The position numbers and the translations under genes are program-made. DNA of 64,000 nt. Source: Hahella sp. KA22 (GTDB lineage Bacteria; Pseudomonadota; Gammaproteobacteria; Pseudomonadales; Oleiphilaceae). The stretch covers positions 5,943,501-6,007,500 of the forward strand of contig NZ_CP035490.1 of NCBI RefSeq assembly GCF_004135205.1, given 5' to 3'. The notes under the pieces are model-generated. The model was not told where the DNA came from, did no database searches, and saw only the letters and a list, made by a program, of their open reading frames with translations. Each line of letters opens with the position of its first letter. Positions within the stretch are counted from its first letter, which is position 1. Of the stretch, positions 21,320-28,270 are shown one piece after another.

Positions 21320-21347
21320 AAAAAAGGCCGCTCTCAATGACGGCCTC
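21320..21347 (-). terminator. Terminator-like hairpin inside the his operon
   Basis: On the minus strand GAGGCCG and CGGCC close a short loop and are followed by TTTTTT, in the 76-bp hisB-hisH spacer. It could reduce read-through into hisHAF, or mark separate transcription. Confidence 0.6.
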
Positions 21348-21358
21348 GGGTAACGGAG

Positions 21359-21952
21359 TTACAGCGCGCCCTTGGTGGACGGCATAATGCCGGCCATACG
21401 AGGGTCCAGCTCCAGCGCCATGCGCAGAGCGCGGCCGAAAGCTTTAAACACTGTTTCAATCTGGTGGTGGGAATTGCGTCCACGCAGGTTATCGATATGC
21501 AGGGTCACCTGTGCGTGATTCACGAATCCCTGGAAGAATTCGTAGAACAGATCGACATCGAACTGGCCAATCATGGAGCGGGTGAACTCGACGTGCATTT
21601 CCAAGCCTGGACGGCCGGAAAAGTCGATCACCACGCGGGACAGTGCTTCATCCAGGGGAACGTAGGAATGACCGTAACGGCGGATGCCTTTCTTGTCGCC
21701 AAGGGCTTTGGCGACGGCTTGTCCTAATGTGATGCCGATGTCTTCAACTGTGTGGTGAGCGTCGATATGCAGGTCGCCTTTGGCGACGATGTCCATATCG
21801 ATCAGACCATGTCTGGCGACCTGGTCCAGCATATGGTCAAGAAACGGCACGCCGGTTTCGAAACGGGCCTGACCGCTGCCGTCGAGGTTAATCTTGCAGG
21901 TGATTTGGGTTTCCAGCGTATTGCGGGTGACTTCCGCCTTGCGCTCCGCCAT
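21359..21952 (-). CDS. hisB: Imidazoleglycerol-phosphate dehydratase
   Basis: A 197-residue monofunctional dehydratase; the histidinol-phosphatase domain fused to HisB in E. coli is absent. The Mn-binding motifs are [11 protein letters not shown] near residue 70 and the C-terminal [12 protein letters not shown]. It converts IGP to imidazole-acetol phosphate. It is the first gene of the his block. Confidence 0.97.
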   Translation of the reverse strand: MAERKAEVTRNTLETQITCKINLDGSGQARFETGVPFLDHMLDQVARHGLIDMDIVAKGDLHIDAHHTVEDIGITLGQAVAKALGDKKGIRRYGHSYVPLDEALSRVVIDFSGRPGLEMHVEFTRSMIGQFDVDLFYEFFQGFVNHAQVTLHIDNLRGRNSHHQIETVFKAFGRALRMALELDPRMAGIMPSTKGAL

Positions 21953-22067
21953 GCGTTACTCCAGCCAATGCAGAAAACGCGCATTATAGCGTGTAATCTC
22001 CGCTTAGCCTACAGCGCCGGGGACCGTCGCGGATAATCCGTCCGGTCCCAGCGCATCCGCGCAGGTA

Positions 22068-22532
22068 TCAGGAGGCGAATTCTTTTTGCAGGTTGTCCAT
22101 ATAGACGTCGACCAGGGAGTTGAACTCGTGTTTAACCACGGGGCTGATGGCCAGTTTCAGCAGGCTAGGCAGCGGTAAAGTCAGTGAGCCTTTGGTCTGG
22201 AAGCGCGCTTCCACGCGACCGCCTTTGTCCACCACGGTCCAGGAACCCTGCACTTCGCTGTTCCCTTCTCCTTTTATAGGCGCCCAGGTGATGCTGCCGC
22301 GTTCTTTATCTGCACTGTACTGGCAGGCGTAAACAGTCTGGATAGCATGTTTGTCGACGCCGATCTTCTTCATTTCCCAGCGATAGGCGTTATCGCCCAG
22401 GTCCACCAACTGCTCCACTTTGGGAAAGTGGGATACGGAAGCCGGCACGTCGGCCAGCAAATCGAACACCCTGTCGTAACTGGCGGATGTTTCGAAGGTT
22501 CGGCTGATTTCAATTGTGATGTTTACAGACAC
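22068..22532 (-). CDS. SRPBCC (START-like) family protein
   Basis: A 154-residue protein with a START/polyketide-cyclase fold: N-terminal ITIEISRTFETSASYDRVFDLL, central WEMKKIGVDKHAI, C-terminal helix LKLAISPVVKHEFNSLVDVY. This fold binds hydrophobic ligands; the ligand cannot be told from sequence. It is upstream of hisB on the same strand, but the 115-bp gap suggests a separate unit. Confidence 0.75.
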   Translation of the reverse strand: MSVNITIEISRTFETSASYDRVFDLLADVPASVSHFPKVEQLVDLGDNAYRWEMKKIGVDKHAIQTVYACQYSADKERGSITWAPIKGEGNSEVQGSWTVVDKGGRVEARFQTKGSLTLPLPSLLKLAISPVVKHEFNSLVDVYMDNLQKEFAS

Positions 22533-22630
22533 AAGCTATCTCCTTAAGACTGCACACTTTATTATCGGCGGGTTTTCATTGGTGTGGTTTATCAGGCGTA
22601 ATCCTGTACACTCCGCGAAGTACTGTTCTA

Positions 22631-22681
22631 TATATACGGATACGTCTTTATATACGGACACGTCTTTTATATACGGACGCG
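22631..22681. repeat. Three tandem 18-bp units upstream of mutY
   Basis: Units TATATACGGATACGTCTT (22631), TATATACGGACACGTCTT (22649) and a third partial unit TATATACGGACGCG (from 22668, one extra T before it). They lie in the intergenic region between the SRPBCC gene and mutY. Confidence 0.85.
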
Positions 22682-22801
22682 CAATCTAAGCGGCCGCTGC
22701 AACAGCGGACGGGACGCGCTATCCGCCGGAGTACGCCCGACAAATCGATCCTTCAGGGCCCATAGTTTGCTACGCTAATTGCCACAAGTCTATCTACTTA
22801 C

Positions 22802-23971
22802 ATGAACAATCCGTCGAATCCCCAAAAAAAACAGCCTGTTACTCTATCCCATGATTCCGCTGGCGATCAGGATGTCGCCACGGCGACAAACAGCTTCGCT
22901 ACGCGCCTGCTGACATGGTTCGACCAACATGGCCGCCATGACCTGCCCTGGCAAGATCCACGCACGCCTTATCACGTGTGGATATCGGAGATCATGCTGC
23001 AGCAAACCCAGGTCAGCACGGTGATCCCCTACTTCATCAAATTCATGGAGAGCTTTCCCACGGTCACAGCGTTAGCGGAGGCGGATCAGGATACGGTGCT
23101 GTCTCACTGGGCCGGTCTGGGGTATTACGCACGGGCGCGCAACTTACATAAAGCCGCCAAGACGATAGTGGAGAAATTCAACGGAGAGTTTCCCAACACA
23201 CTGGAAACGATTCAGGAGCTACCCGGTATCGGTCGCTCCACCGCTGGCGCGATTCTGTCCATGGGCTTCGGCATTCGCGCCCCCATTCTGGACGGCAACG
23301 TCAAGCGCGTACTTTGTCGCCATGACGCGGTAGAAGGCTGGCCGGGCAAGCGCGAAATTGAAACTCGCCTATGGGAGTTAGCGGACGCTTACACACCTGT
23401 CGAGCGAGTCACAGATTACACTCAGGCGGTCATGGACCTCGGCGCCACCCTCTGTACCCGCAGCAAACCCGCCTGTAGTCGATGCCCCATGGAGGACACC
23501 TGCCAGGGGCTGGCTCAAGACATGACAGACCAATTGCCAACGCCCAAAGCCGGCAAGAAGATCCCCACCCACGAGCGCTTTGTCCTGGTGCTGCAAAATG
23601 AGGACGGACACATTCTATTGGAGCGCAGACCGCCGACTGGCATTTGGGGCGGGCTCTGGTCTCTGCCGGAAAGCGATAAGAATATGGACCTGCCGGACGC
23701 CCTGCAAAGCTGGAAAGAGCAGAAGCACCTACAGTTGAAGCAATATGAGCTGGCGTCGCCGTTCCGCCACACCTTTTCTCACTATCATCTGATACTGAAG
23801 CCCATCATCGCTTCTACAGCCGATATTGAGCGGCAGGAGGGCGCTGCGTTCATCGTTGGAGAATCCGACAGCCAGTGGTTCGATCCTGACCAGGAACTTC
23901 CCGGCCTGCCCGCTCCTATAGAGAAGTGGCTCAGTCAGAAATCACTGGACAGGCAAAAGCGCCTGCTCTGA
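22802..23971 (+). CDS. mutY: A/G-specific adenine DNA glycosylase
   Basis: A 389-residue base-excision repair enzyme that removes adenine opposite 8-oxoguanine. The HhH motif is LPGIGRSTAGAI with the catalytic Asp in ILDGNVKRVL. The 4Fe-4S cysteines fit C-x6-C-x2-C-x5-C (CTRSKPACSRCPMEDTC). The C-terminal third is the NUDIX-like 8-oxoG recognition domain. There is a hydrophilic N-terminal extension of about 25 residues and no clear ribosome site, so the start is uncertain. yggX follows, as in E. coli. Confidence 0.96.
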   Translation: MNNPSNPQKKQPVTLSHDSAGDQDVATATNSFATRLLTWFDQHGRHDLPWQDPRTPYHVWISEIMLQQTQVSTVIPYFIKFMESFPTVTALAEADQDTVLSHWAGLGYYARARNLHKAAKTIVEKFNGEFPNTLETIQELPGIGRSTAGAILSMGFGIRAPILDGNVKRVLCRHDAVEGWPGKREIETRLWELADAYTPVERVTDYTQAVMDLGATLCTRSKPACSRCPMEDTCQGLAQDMTDQLPTPKAGKKIPTHERFVLVLQNEDGHILLERRPPTGIWGGLWSLPESDKNMDLPDALQSWKEQKHLQLKQYELASPFRHTFSHYHLILKPIIASTADIERQEGAAFIVGESDSQWFDPDQELPGLPAPIEKWLSQKSLDRQKRLL

Positions 23972-24045
23972 CAGCTTTGTTATAATCGAACCCAATCACA
24001 CTCAGATAATTGAAACTACACGAAACCCAATAAAGGATAAGCAAC

Positions 24046-24315
24046 ATGGCGCGAATGGTATTCTGCAAAAAGTATCAGCAAGAACTCGAAGGCCTCGCCC
24101 TGCCCCCCATGCCGGGCGCCCGCGGCAAGGAACTGTTCGAGACTGTTTCCAAGAAAGCGTGGCAGGAGTGGCTGCAACACCAGACCATGCTCATCAACGA
24201 AAAGCGCTTAAACCTGATGGACCCGGACACTCGCACCTACCTCACCGAGCAGATGGAGAAGTTCCTCAACAACGAAAATTTCGACGCTGCGGAAGGCTTT
24301 GTTCCTAAAGACTAA
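24046..24315 (+). CDS. yggX: Probable Fe(2+)-trafficking protein
   Basis: An 89-residue protein of the YggX family, with [17 protein letters not shown] at the N-terminus (conserved Cys7) and [18 protein letters not shown] in the middle. It is linked to protection of Fe-S clusters from oxidants. It lies 74 bp after mutY, a Fe-S enzyme gene, in the usual gammaproteobacterial order. The start has a GGATAAGC site. Confidence 0.96.
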   Translation: MARMVFCKKYQQELEGLALPPMPGARGKELFETVSKKAWQEWLQHQTMLINEKRLNLMDPDTRTYLTEQMEKFLNNENFDAAEGFVPKD

Positions 24316-24372
24316 AAAATTAAAAAAATATGCTTGACCTTTTTTCTCCCAGAGGTTTAAATACGCGCCGTC

Positions 24373-24448
24373 GCCCAGATAGCTCAGTCGGTAGAGCAGG
24401 GGATTGAAAATCCCCGTGTCGGTGGTTCGATTCCGCCTCTGGGCACCA
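24373..24448 (+). tRNA. pheT: tRNA-Phe (anticodon GAA)
   Basis: A 76-nt cloverleaf: acceptor arms GCCCAGA/TCTGGGC, D-loop with AGCTCAGTCGGTAGAGC, anticodon stem GGGGA-TTGAAAA-TCCCC with GAA, T-arm with GGTTCGATTCC, discriminator A and encoded CCA. It lies at the border between core genes and the accessory region. Confidence 0.98.
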
Positions 24449-24457
24449 CCATTCTAA

Positions 24458-24486
24458 AAGCCTGCATTTATATGCGGGCTTTTTTC
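24458..24486 (+). terminator. Terminator of the tRNA-Phe transcript
   Basis: A 10-bp stem (AAGCCTGCAT with ATGCGGGCTT, one G-T pair) and a T6 run, 10 bp past the tRNA. Confidence 0.85.
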
Positions 24487-25137
24487 GTTTCTAGCCCAAG
24501 AAAATCCACGCAAATAAAGAGCTTAGCAATTCACACACCCGGCAAGCTCAACACCCCCCCTGCCCTTTCAACCCCCCAAAAAAAGTAAAAGAAACCAGCC
24601 CTTCTTTTTTTATCGTCATGAGTGGATGTGTCAACAAAGTGTCAACGCAAATTCACCTCATACACTCAAAAGGGCCTGATCGCCTCAATGTCTCATTTGT
24701 TACGCATAATTACCTACCCTCCTCTATTTAGGCTGTACAACAACCTAATAGACGCGCTCACTCAGCCAGCCGAGAGATTGCCTAACCATCTCCGGAAAAT
24801 GGCATGGTGTAGCCCTGAATAAGCAAATTCGCATCGGGACGTCATCCGTACTACATAAAGTCGTTGCAGATCAGCCTGCCCATTTCGCCCTAGCGTATCC
24901 TCTGCATGAGATGGCTGGACTCATAATCCGGCACTTCAACATTTATATAAAATATCATCCAAATCTTTTCCTCTAATTTTCAATGAATTAAAAATCATAG
25001 AAATATCAAAAATTCAAAAACTGGACGTACCTGTCCACATAACGTCCACGCAGGTCACCAAAGTGGTCGTCTAGTCAGATTTCGGAACTGAAGCCGATAT
25101 GGCTGGATAGGGAGAATTGCTTAATCTGCCCTTGAGA
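24487..25137. other. Gene-poor left border of the accessory region
   Basis: About 650 bp with no recognisable gene. It contains a C-run (24555), an A/T-rich segment (24940-25020) and a short unsupported open frame (24622-24822). I found no integrase remnant and no copy of the tRNA 3' end by eye. Confidence 0.4.
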
Positions 25138-25209
25138 GATTAACGCCCGCAACACCGGACAATTTGGAGCGCCGCGGAAAATTGTTCCGCATGTTTGCGT
25201 TTGTTAGGC
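25138..25209 (-). other. attC-like site 1 (terminal, degenerate outer box)
   Basis: On the plus strand the boxes are GATTAAC (25138) and GTTAGGC (25203). The inner arms pair imperfectly (CGCAACA with TGTTTGCG; GGACAATTT with AAATTGTTCC), with single unpaired bases as in real attC sites. The stop codon of the adjacent gene is inside the right box. Confidence 0.7.
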
Positions 25210-26100
25210 ATGGATTGCCAGCTTTTCTTGAAGAGCTTGATCATCAATACTCATAAGCTCCTGTTTCGTAATAATGCAAACTAGATCTTTTCCTTTTCGA
25301 CCTTCAGACTCTCCAGCCAGCCGATTTATTAGCTGATTGTACTTTTTTTCATTGTGAGCCTCCGAATCAATGACAATGAGGAGAAGTGTATTAGGCAGTC
25401 TGTTTGTTATTTGAGCATATACGCTCTTTGCATATATATTTTTCAAATATACTTCGCGAAGCCAACCGAAGTTAAACCCCTTTCTTATATATTTCACTTC
25501 AACTATATAGTCCTTGGCTAACATAGCCTTACCACGAAGTAATATATCCAATTCAACGTTGGCCACCATTTTGTTGTGACTAACGTCAAACTTATTCCCA
25601 TACACCTTTGATAACCTGCTGTAGACGAGATCTTCCACTTTTGAGTATTGTGATCTAAACGAATTAACAATGTAGGAATCGGAAATTCCGGACTCCGCAA
25701 CCTGAAGACTCTCGTATTCTGAAGTTTCTTTCCCTTCTATTTCATCTTTGGTTGCATCGCGAAGTGATTGCTTCTTTATTTCGACGTCGAGCCTTGTTTG
25801 TTCGTCAAGATGAAGCTGGTTTTTCCTCCAGTTTTTCAGGCCAAAGAAGATGAATATCATTCCTACAGTAGAGCCGATAGAAGAGAACCATGGAATAAAG
25901 CTAACGACAAACGAAACCGCGTCCTGCCTTTTAATTACCGCCGCCTTAGCCACATCTGACAGTGCGTTTATATCTGACTCTGGTCGGAATAGATCGAAAG
26001 GCTCCCTGAGAAACATCCAAGGAGCCAAAATAGATAGGGTTATCAATACTACACCTAGAGATACTATAAATTTATATAGATCTCCAAATTCAAACTTCAT
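25204..26100 (-). CDS. Cassette gene: membrane-anchored PD-(D/E)XK-nuclease-like protein
   Basis: A 298-residue protein with two N-terminal membrane helices (about 12-30 and 63-86), a charged linker likely to be coiled coil (90-130) and a C-terminal alpha/beta domain. That domain has Asp185 in VELDILLRG and Glu201-x-Lys203 in DYIVEVKYIRKG, the spacing of a PD-(D/E)XK active site, followed by a hydrophobic strand (TLLLIVIDSE). This suggests a restriction-endonuclease-like fold tethered to the membrane; activity is inferred. The AAGGAGCGAGG ribosome site supports the start. It is the largest cassette. A defence or stress role is possible but unproven. Confidence 0.6.
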   Translation of the reverse strand: MKFEFGDLYKFIVSLGVVLITLSILAPWMFLREPFDLFRPESDINALSDVAKAAVIKRQDAVSFVVSFIPWFSSIGSTVGMIFIFFGLKNWRKNQLHLDEQTRLDVEIKKQSLRDATKDEIEGKETSEYESLQVAESGISDSYIVNSFRSQYSKVEDLVYSRLSKVYGNKFDVSHNKMVANVELDILLRGKAMLAKDYIVEVKYIRKGFNFGWLREVYLKNIYAKSVYAQITNRLPNTLLLIVIDSEAHNEKKYNQLINRLAGESEGRKGKDLVCIITKQELMSIDDQALQEKLAIHA

Positions 26101-26116
26101 CCTCGCTCCTTCTGAT

Positions 26117-26206
26117 GTCTAACGCCAGTAACATGGGCCGACTGAAGCGTAGCGTAAGGAGGTCCAGCGACATGAAATGCCGCGAACATTATTGCGCTTG
26201 TTAGGC
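26117..26206 (-). other. attC-like site 2
   Basis: A 90-bp imperfect inverted repeat between boxes GTCTAAC (26117) and GTTAGGC (26200). The interior (ATGGGCCGACTG and onward) resembles the variable loop of longer attC sites. Confidence 0.7.
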
Positions 26207-26230
26207 CATAGTGATGGCCTATGCATTTAC

Positions 26231-26482
26231 CTATTCCCAGTCAACATTATATTTTTCAGAAAATTCTTTCAGTACTTTACTTTGCAATTGACTACATTGA
26301 TCTGCATATTGCAGTGTTCTCCCTCCTGTACTAAGGGTGTCTACCTCCCAGTTGCAATTACCGACTGGTGATTTACGGATGGATTCTATACGACAGTATG
26401 TTTTGTCATGATTCCACTCAGATTCGAGAGCATCATTTACTGCTTTTAGTAAAGCACCTTCTTTAATAGATTCTTTAGTCAT
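26231..26482 (-). CDS. Cassette gene: small hypothetical protein
   Basis: An 83-residue soluble protein, no recognised family. It has no membrane helix; its cysteines (Cys30 and two in GNCNWEVD and ADQCSQLQ) could form a pair. The start ATG follows GGGAATAG at normal spacing. It fills one cassette of about 396 bp, ending 24 bp before attC-like site 2. Confidence 0.5.
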   Translation of the reverse strand: MTKESIKEGALLKAVNDALESEWNHDKTYCRIESIRKSPVGNCNWEVDTLSTGGRTLQYADQCSQLQSKVLKEFSEKYNVDWE

Positions 26483-26513
26483 GCTCTATTCCCTTTTTTT
26501 GGGTAACTCGGAG

Positions 26514-26586
26514 GCCTAACGCCGCAAGCAAAGGCGCGTGTTAGCGCATCCAGCCCGCAAGGCGATTTTGGCTTGCCTTGTTATGC
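26514..26586 (-). other. attC-like site 3
   Basis: A 73-bp repeat between boxes GCCTAAC (26514) and GTTATGC (26580), inner arms GCAAGC and GCTTGC. The stop codon of the next gene lies in the right-hand box. Confidence 0.75.
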
Positions 26587-26979
26587 GTGAACATTGCGCA
26601 TACGTTCCAATACCTTTGCCATAGGCGAATTAGCTTCTAATTTTCGCTGCTCAACAAGCTCGCCAGACTCGTTATATTTCTCGTACGAAGTCTCTATATT
26701 ATGCTCAGTCAGCCTAATTGATAACGTGACTCCATTTTCATAATACTGTTTTTCTTCTGATGCACCTTGGCTGCGGACGGCTAGCCACTCTCTCTTGAGT
26801 TGACCTGACTCATACCATTCTTTGCAACAACCTGAAGGCAATCCGTTGTCGTATGACATTGCCCTTTTTATATTGCCGCCAGCATAGTTTAAAAAAGTCT
26901 CACCAGTATATGGTTTACCTTCAAACACAAGAAGATCGTCATCATTGAATTCTAAGAGACTTTCATCAATTTGACTCAT
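26581..26979 (-). CDS. Cassette gene: YwqK/MORN-variant repeat protein
   Basis: The start is ATG 26979 (MSQIDESLLEF) with AAAGGAAG just upstream; an in-frame TTG at 27006 would begin inside the attC site. The 132-residue product has toxin-antitoxin YwqK-like repeats: GKPYTGETFLNYAGG, GLPSGCCKEWYESGQLKREW and KQYYENG, the G-x-x-x-x-W/Y-Y-x-x-G-x-x pattern. Such proteins are often antitoxin or immunity factors, but no toxin is paired with it here. Function is uncertain. Confidence 0.6.
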   Translation of the reverse strand: MSQIDESLLEFNDDDLLVFEGKPYTGETFLNYAGGNIKRAMSYDNGLPSGCCKEWYESGQLKREWLAVRSQGASEEKQYYENGVTLSIRLTEHNIETSYEKYNESGELVEQRKLEANSPMAKVLERMRNVHA

Positions 26980-26993
26980 CGCACTTCCTTTAC

Positions 26994-27054
26994 GCATAAC
27001 GCTCAACCCAGCGGGAGTCGCGAAGCGACGGTCCGCTGCAGCTACTGGTTAGGC
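26994..27054 (-). other. attC-like site 4
   Basis: A 61-bp repeat between boxes GCATAAC (26994) and GTTAGGC (27048). A strong inner hairpin is formed by CAGCGG-GTCGC and GCGAC-CCGCTG. It is the most compact site and overlaps the stop codon of the next gene. Confidence 0.75.
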
Positions 27055-27552
27055 ATTTTGCATGCTCCAATTGTGAACGCAAAAACCTTCAATTGGGTCA
27101 TCGTTATTTTCATCGCCCAAAGCTATAATAGCTAGTCCAGGGACGTATTTTTCTTGGTCTAGACGATAGTACATATCGTCACCCTCATCATATTGCAGCG
27201 CTTCTTTAGCTCTCAGTTCATTGAGGGAATCCCCAACCATGATGTTCTTGTAACTCCCCAAGTAACCTCGATATACATAAATACAGAAAAGCTCTGAGCT
27301 ATTGTTGAATTCTAAGTGCAGAAGGCCATTACCATAATATACAGAGCTTCCCTTATCTCCAGTAATGTGCTTTAGAACAAAGTACCCTTTAGTACTATGA
27401 ATTTTCTCCACTAGATTGAAGCCTTGATAGTACTCAATAGTTTCAGCTTCTTTAAGTAAGTGATCTATCTCTCTGAGATTCATTCCAATATAGAAGCCAG
27501 CTGCCGATTCTCCGGCAACTATTTCAGCATTGAGATCTAGGTTCTTGCTCAT
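27049..27552 (-). CDS. Cassette gene: hypothetical protein, possibly immunity-like
   Basis: A 167-residue acidic soluble protein. Segments GFYIGMNLREIDHLL and MVGDSLNELRAKEALQYDEGDDMYY resemble a repeated I-G-x-S/N-L-x-E-L/I motif seen in small immunity-type proteins, but I cannot name a family. The stop codon is part of attC-like site 4. The ATG is only 7 bp inside the cassette border, so the ribosome site must overlap the border. Confidence 0.5.
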   Translation of the reverse strand: MSKNLDLNAEIVAGESAAGFYIGMNLREIDHLLKEAETIEYYQGFNLVEKIHSTKGYFVLKHITGDKGSSVYYGNGLLHLEFNNSSELFCIYVYRGYLGSYKNIMVGDSLNELRAKEALQYDEGDDMYYRLDQEKYVPGLAIIALGDENNDDPIEGFCVHNWSMQNA

Positions 27553-27559
27553 TCTGCAT

Positions 27560-27566
27560 GCCTAAC
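27560..27566 (-). other. Upstream cassette border box
   Basis: GCCTAAC on the plus strand (GTTAGGC on the minus strand) marks the start of the first cassette. No matching partner box is found within 150 bp, so this is either an attI-like point or the remaining half of a lost attC. Confidence 0.5.
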
Positions 27567-28270
27567 ATTTTTATATCGCGCATGCGCGTTTTTCCATTCC
27601 AATATTTTGAAGATAGTTCCTCCAGCCCACTGATTCCAGTGTAAAACCCCAGAAAGTCAAACTACCTCACTTACAAGAAACCGTGCGTGCGCATATACAC
27701 TTTCTTAGTGTGTCTCGTTATCACAACAGGCTAGCTCGCAACTTATTGAATCAAAGATATTTTCAGGACAACATCATCAGAAACCGAGCCATTCACTACG
27801 AAAAAGCGTGCGACTTTCCAGTCACGTGAGAAACAACTGTATTTATACACAGACAAACACAAAAATTACCTGTCCCCATCACAACGTCTTACACCAGATT
27901 AACTGTTACAACTTAGTTCCAAATTATTCAATAATTGAAGCCCTGATCTTTCCAAAAGCCTGTCCCCTTGGGGCGTAGGGCCTAACCCCAATTTCATAAA
28001 CTTGGCATTAACTCAAATCGCGCAGGCGTGGGGAGGAGTGAGTTTTAGTTACGTAAGGGCTTGCAGATTTTAGTGAGAAATATTGGCCGATGCAGAAGCT
28101 TTGGTGCCTGCTTACGGATTAGAGAGGTGCTTGAACTGCTCGAGTAGCCATCAATGCCCAATACCAGGCCGAATGCAGACGTTAGGAGGAGGTGCTACTG
28201 TTTTAGTCAATATCGATTAGTATCAGGCCCCTTTCGGCTAAGGGCTGACATTGATGGTGTGAAAGGGAGG
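27567..28270. other. Gene-poor stretch between the cassette array and the PRTase/ATPase operon
   Basis: About 700 bp with no plausible gene and no visible integrase remnant. It includes a GCGCATGCGC palindrome near 27579 and isolated GCCTAAC (27980) and GTTAGGA (28181) boxes about 200 bp apart with no convincing arms. Confidence 0.35.

Larger units (their letters stand above)
25138..27566 (-). mobile_element. Integron-type gene-cassette array without integrase (CALIN-like), four cassettes
   Basis: Four minus-strand genes, each followed within 0-25 bp by an imperfect inverted repeat bounded by RYYYAAC- and GTTRRRY-type boxes (61, 73, 90 and 72 bp). A fifth lone box at 27560-27566 marks the upstream end. 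Three stop codons fall inside the box (TAA of GCCTAAC or GCATAAC), a common cassette feature. Cassettes are about 980, 396, 480 and 566 bp. No intI-like gene is found within 4 kb on either side, so these are a cluster of attC sites lacking an integrase in this window. The array lies 0.65 kb from tRNA-Phe and is clearly more AT-rich than the core genes. Confidence 0.8.

Noticed and set aside
22631..22681. Tandem repeats considered as a small CRISPR
   Set aside because: The units are directly adjacent without unique spacers, and no cas gene is present. No CRISPR array was seen anywhere in the window.
24622..24822. A 66-codon frame just after tRNA-Phe, considered as an integrase remnant
   Set aside because: The translation shows no tyrosine-recombinase motif and there is no ribosome site.
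27980..28187. GCCTAAC and GTTAGGA boxes as a fifth attC site
   Set aside because: They are about 200 bp apart, longer than usual attC sites, and I could not find paired inner arms.
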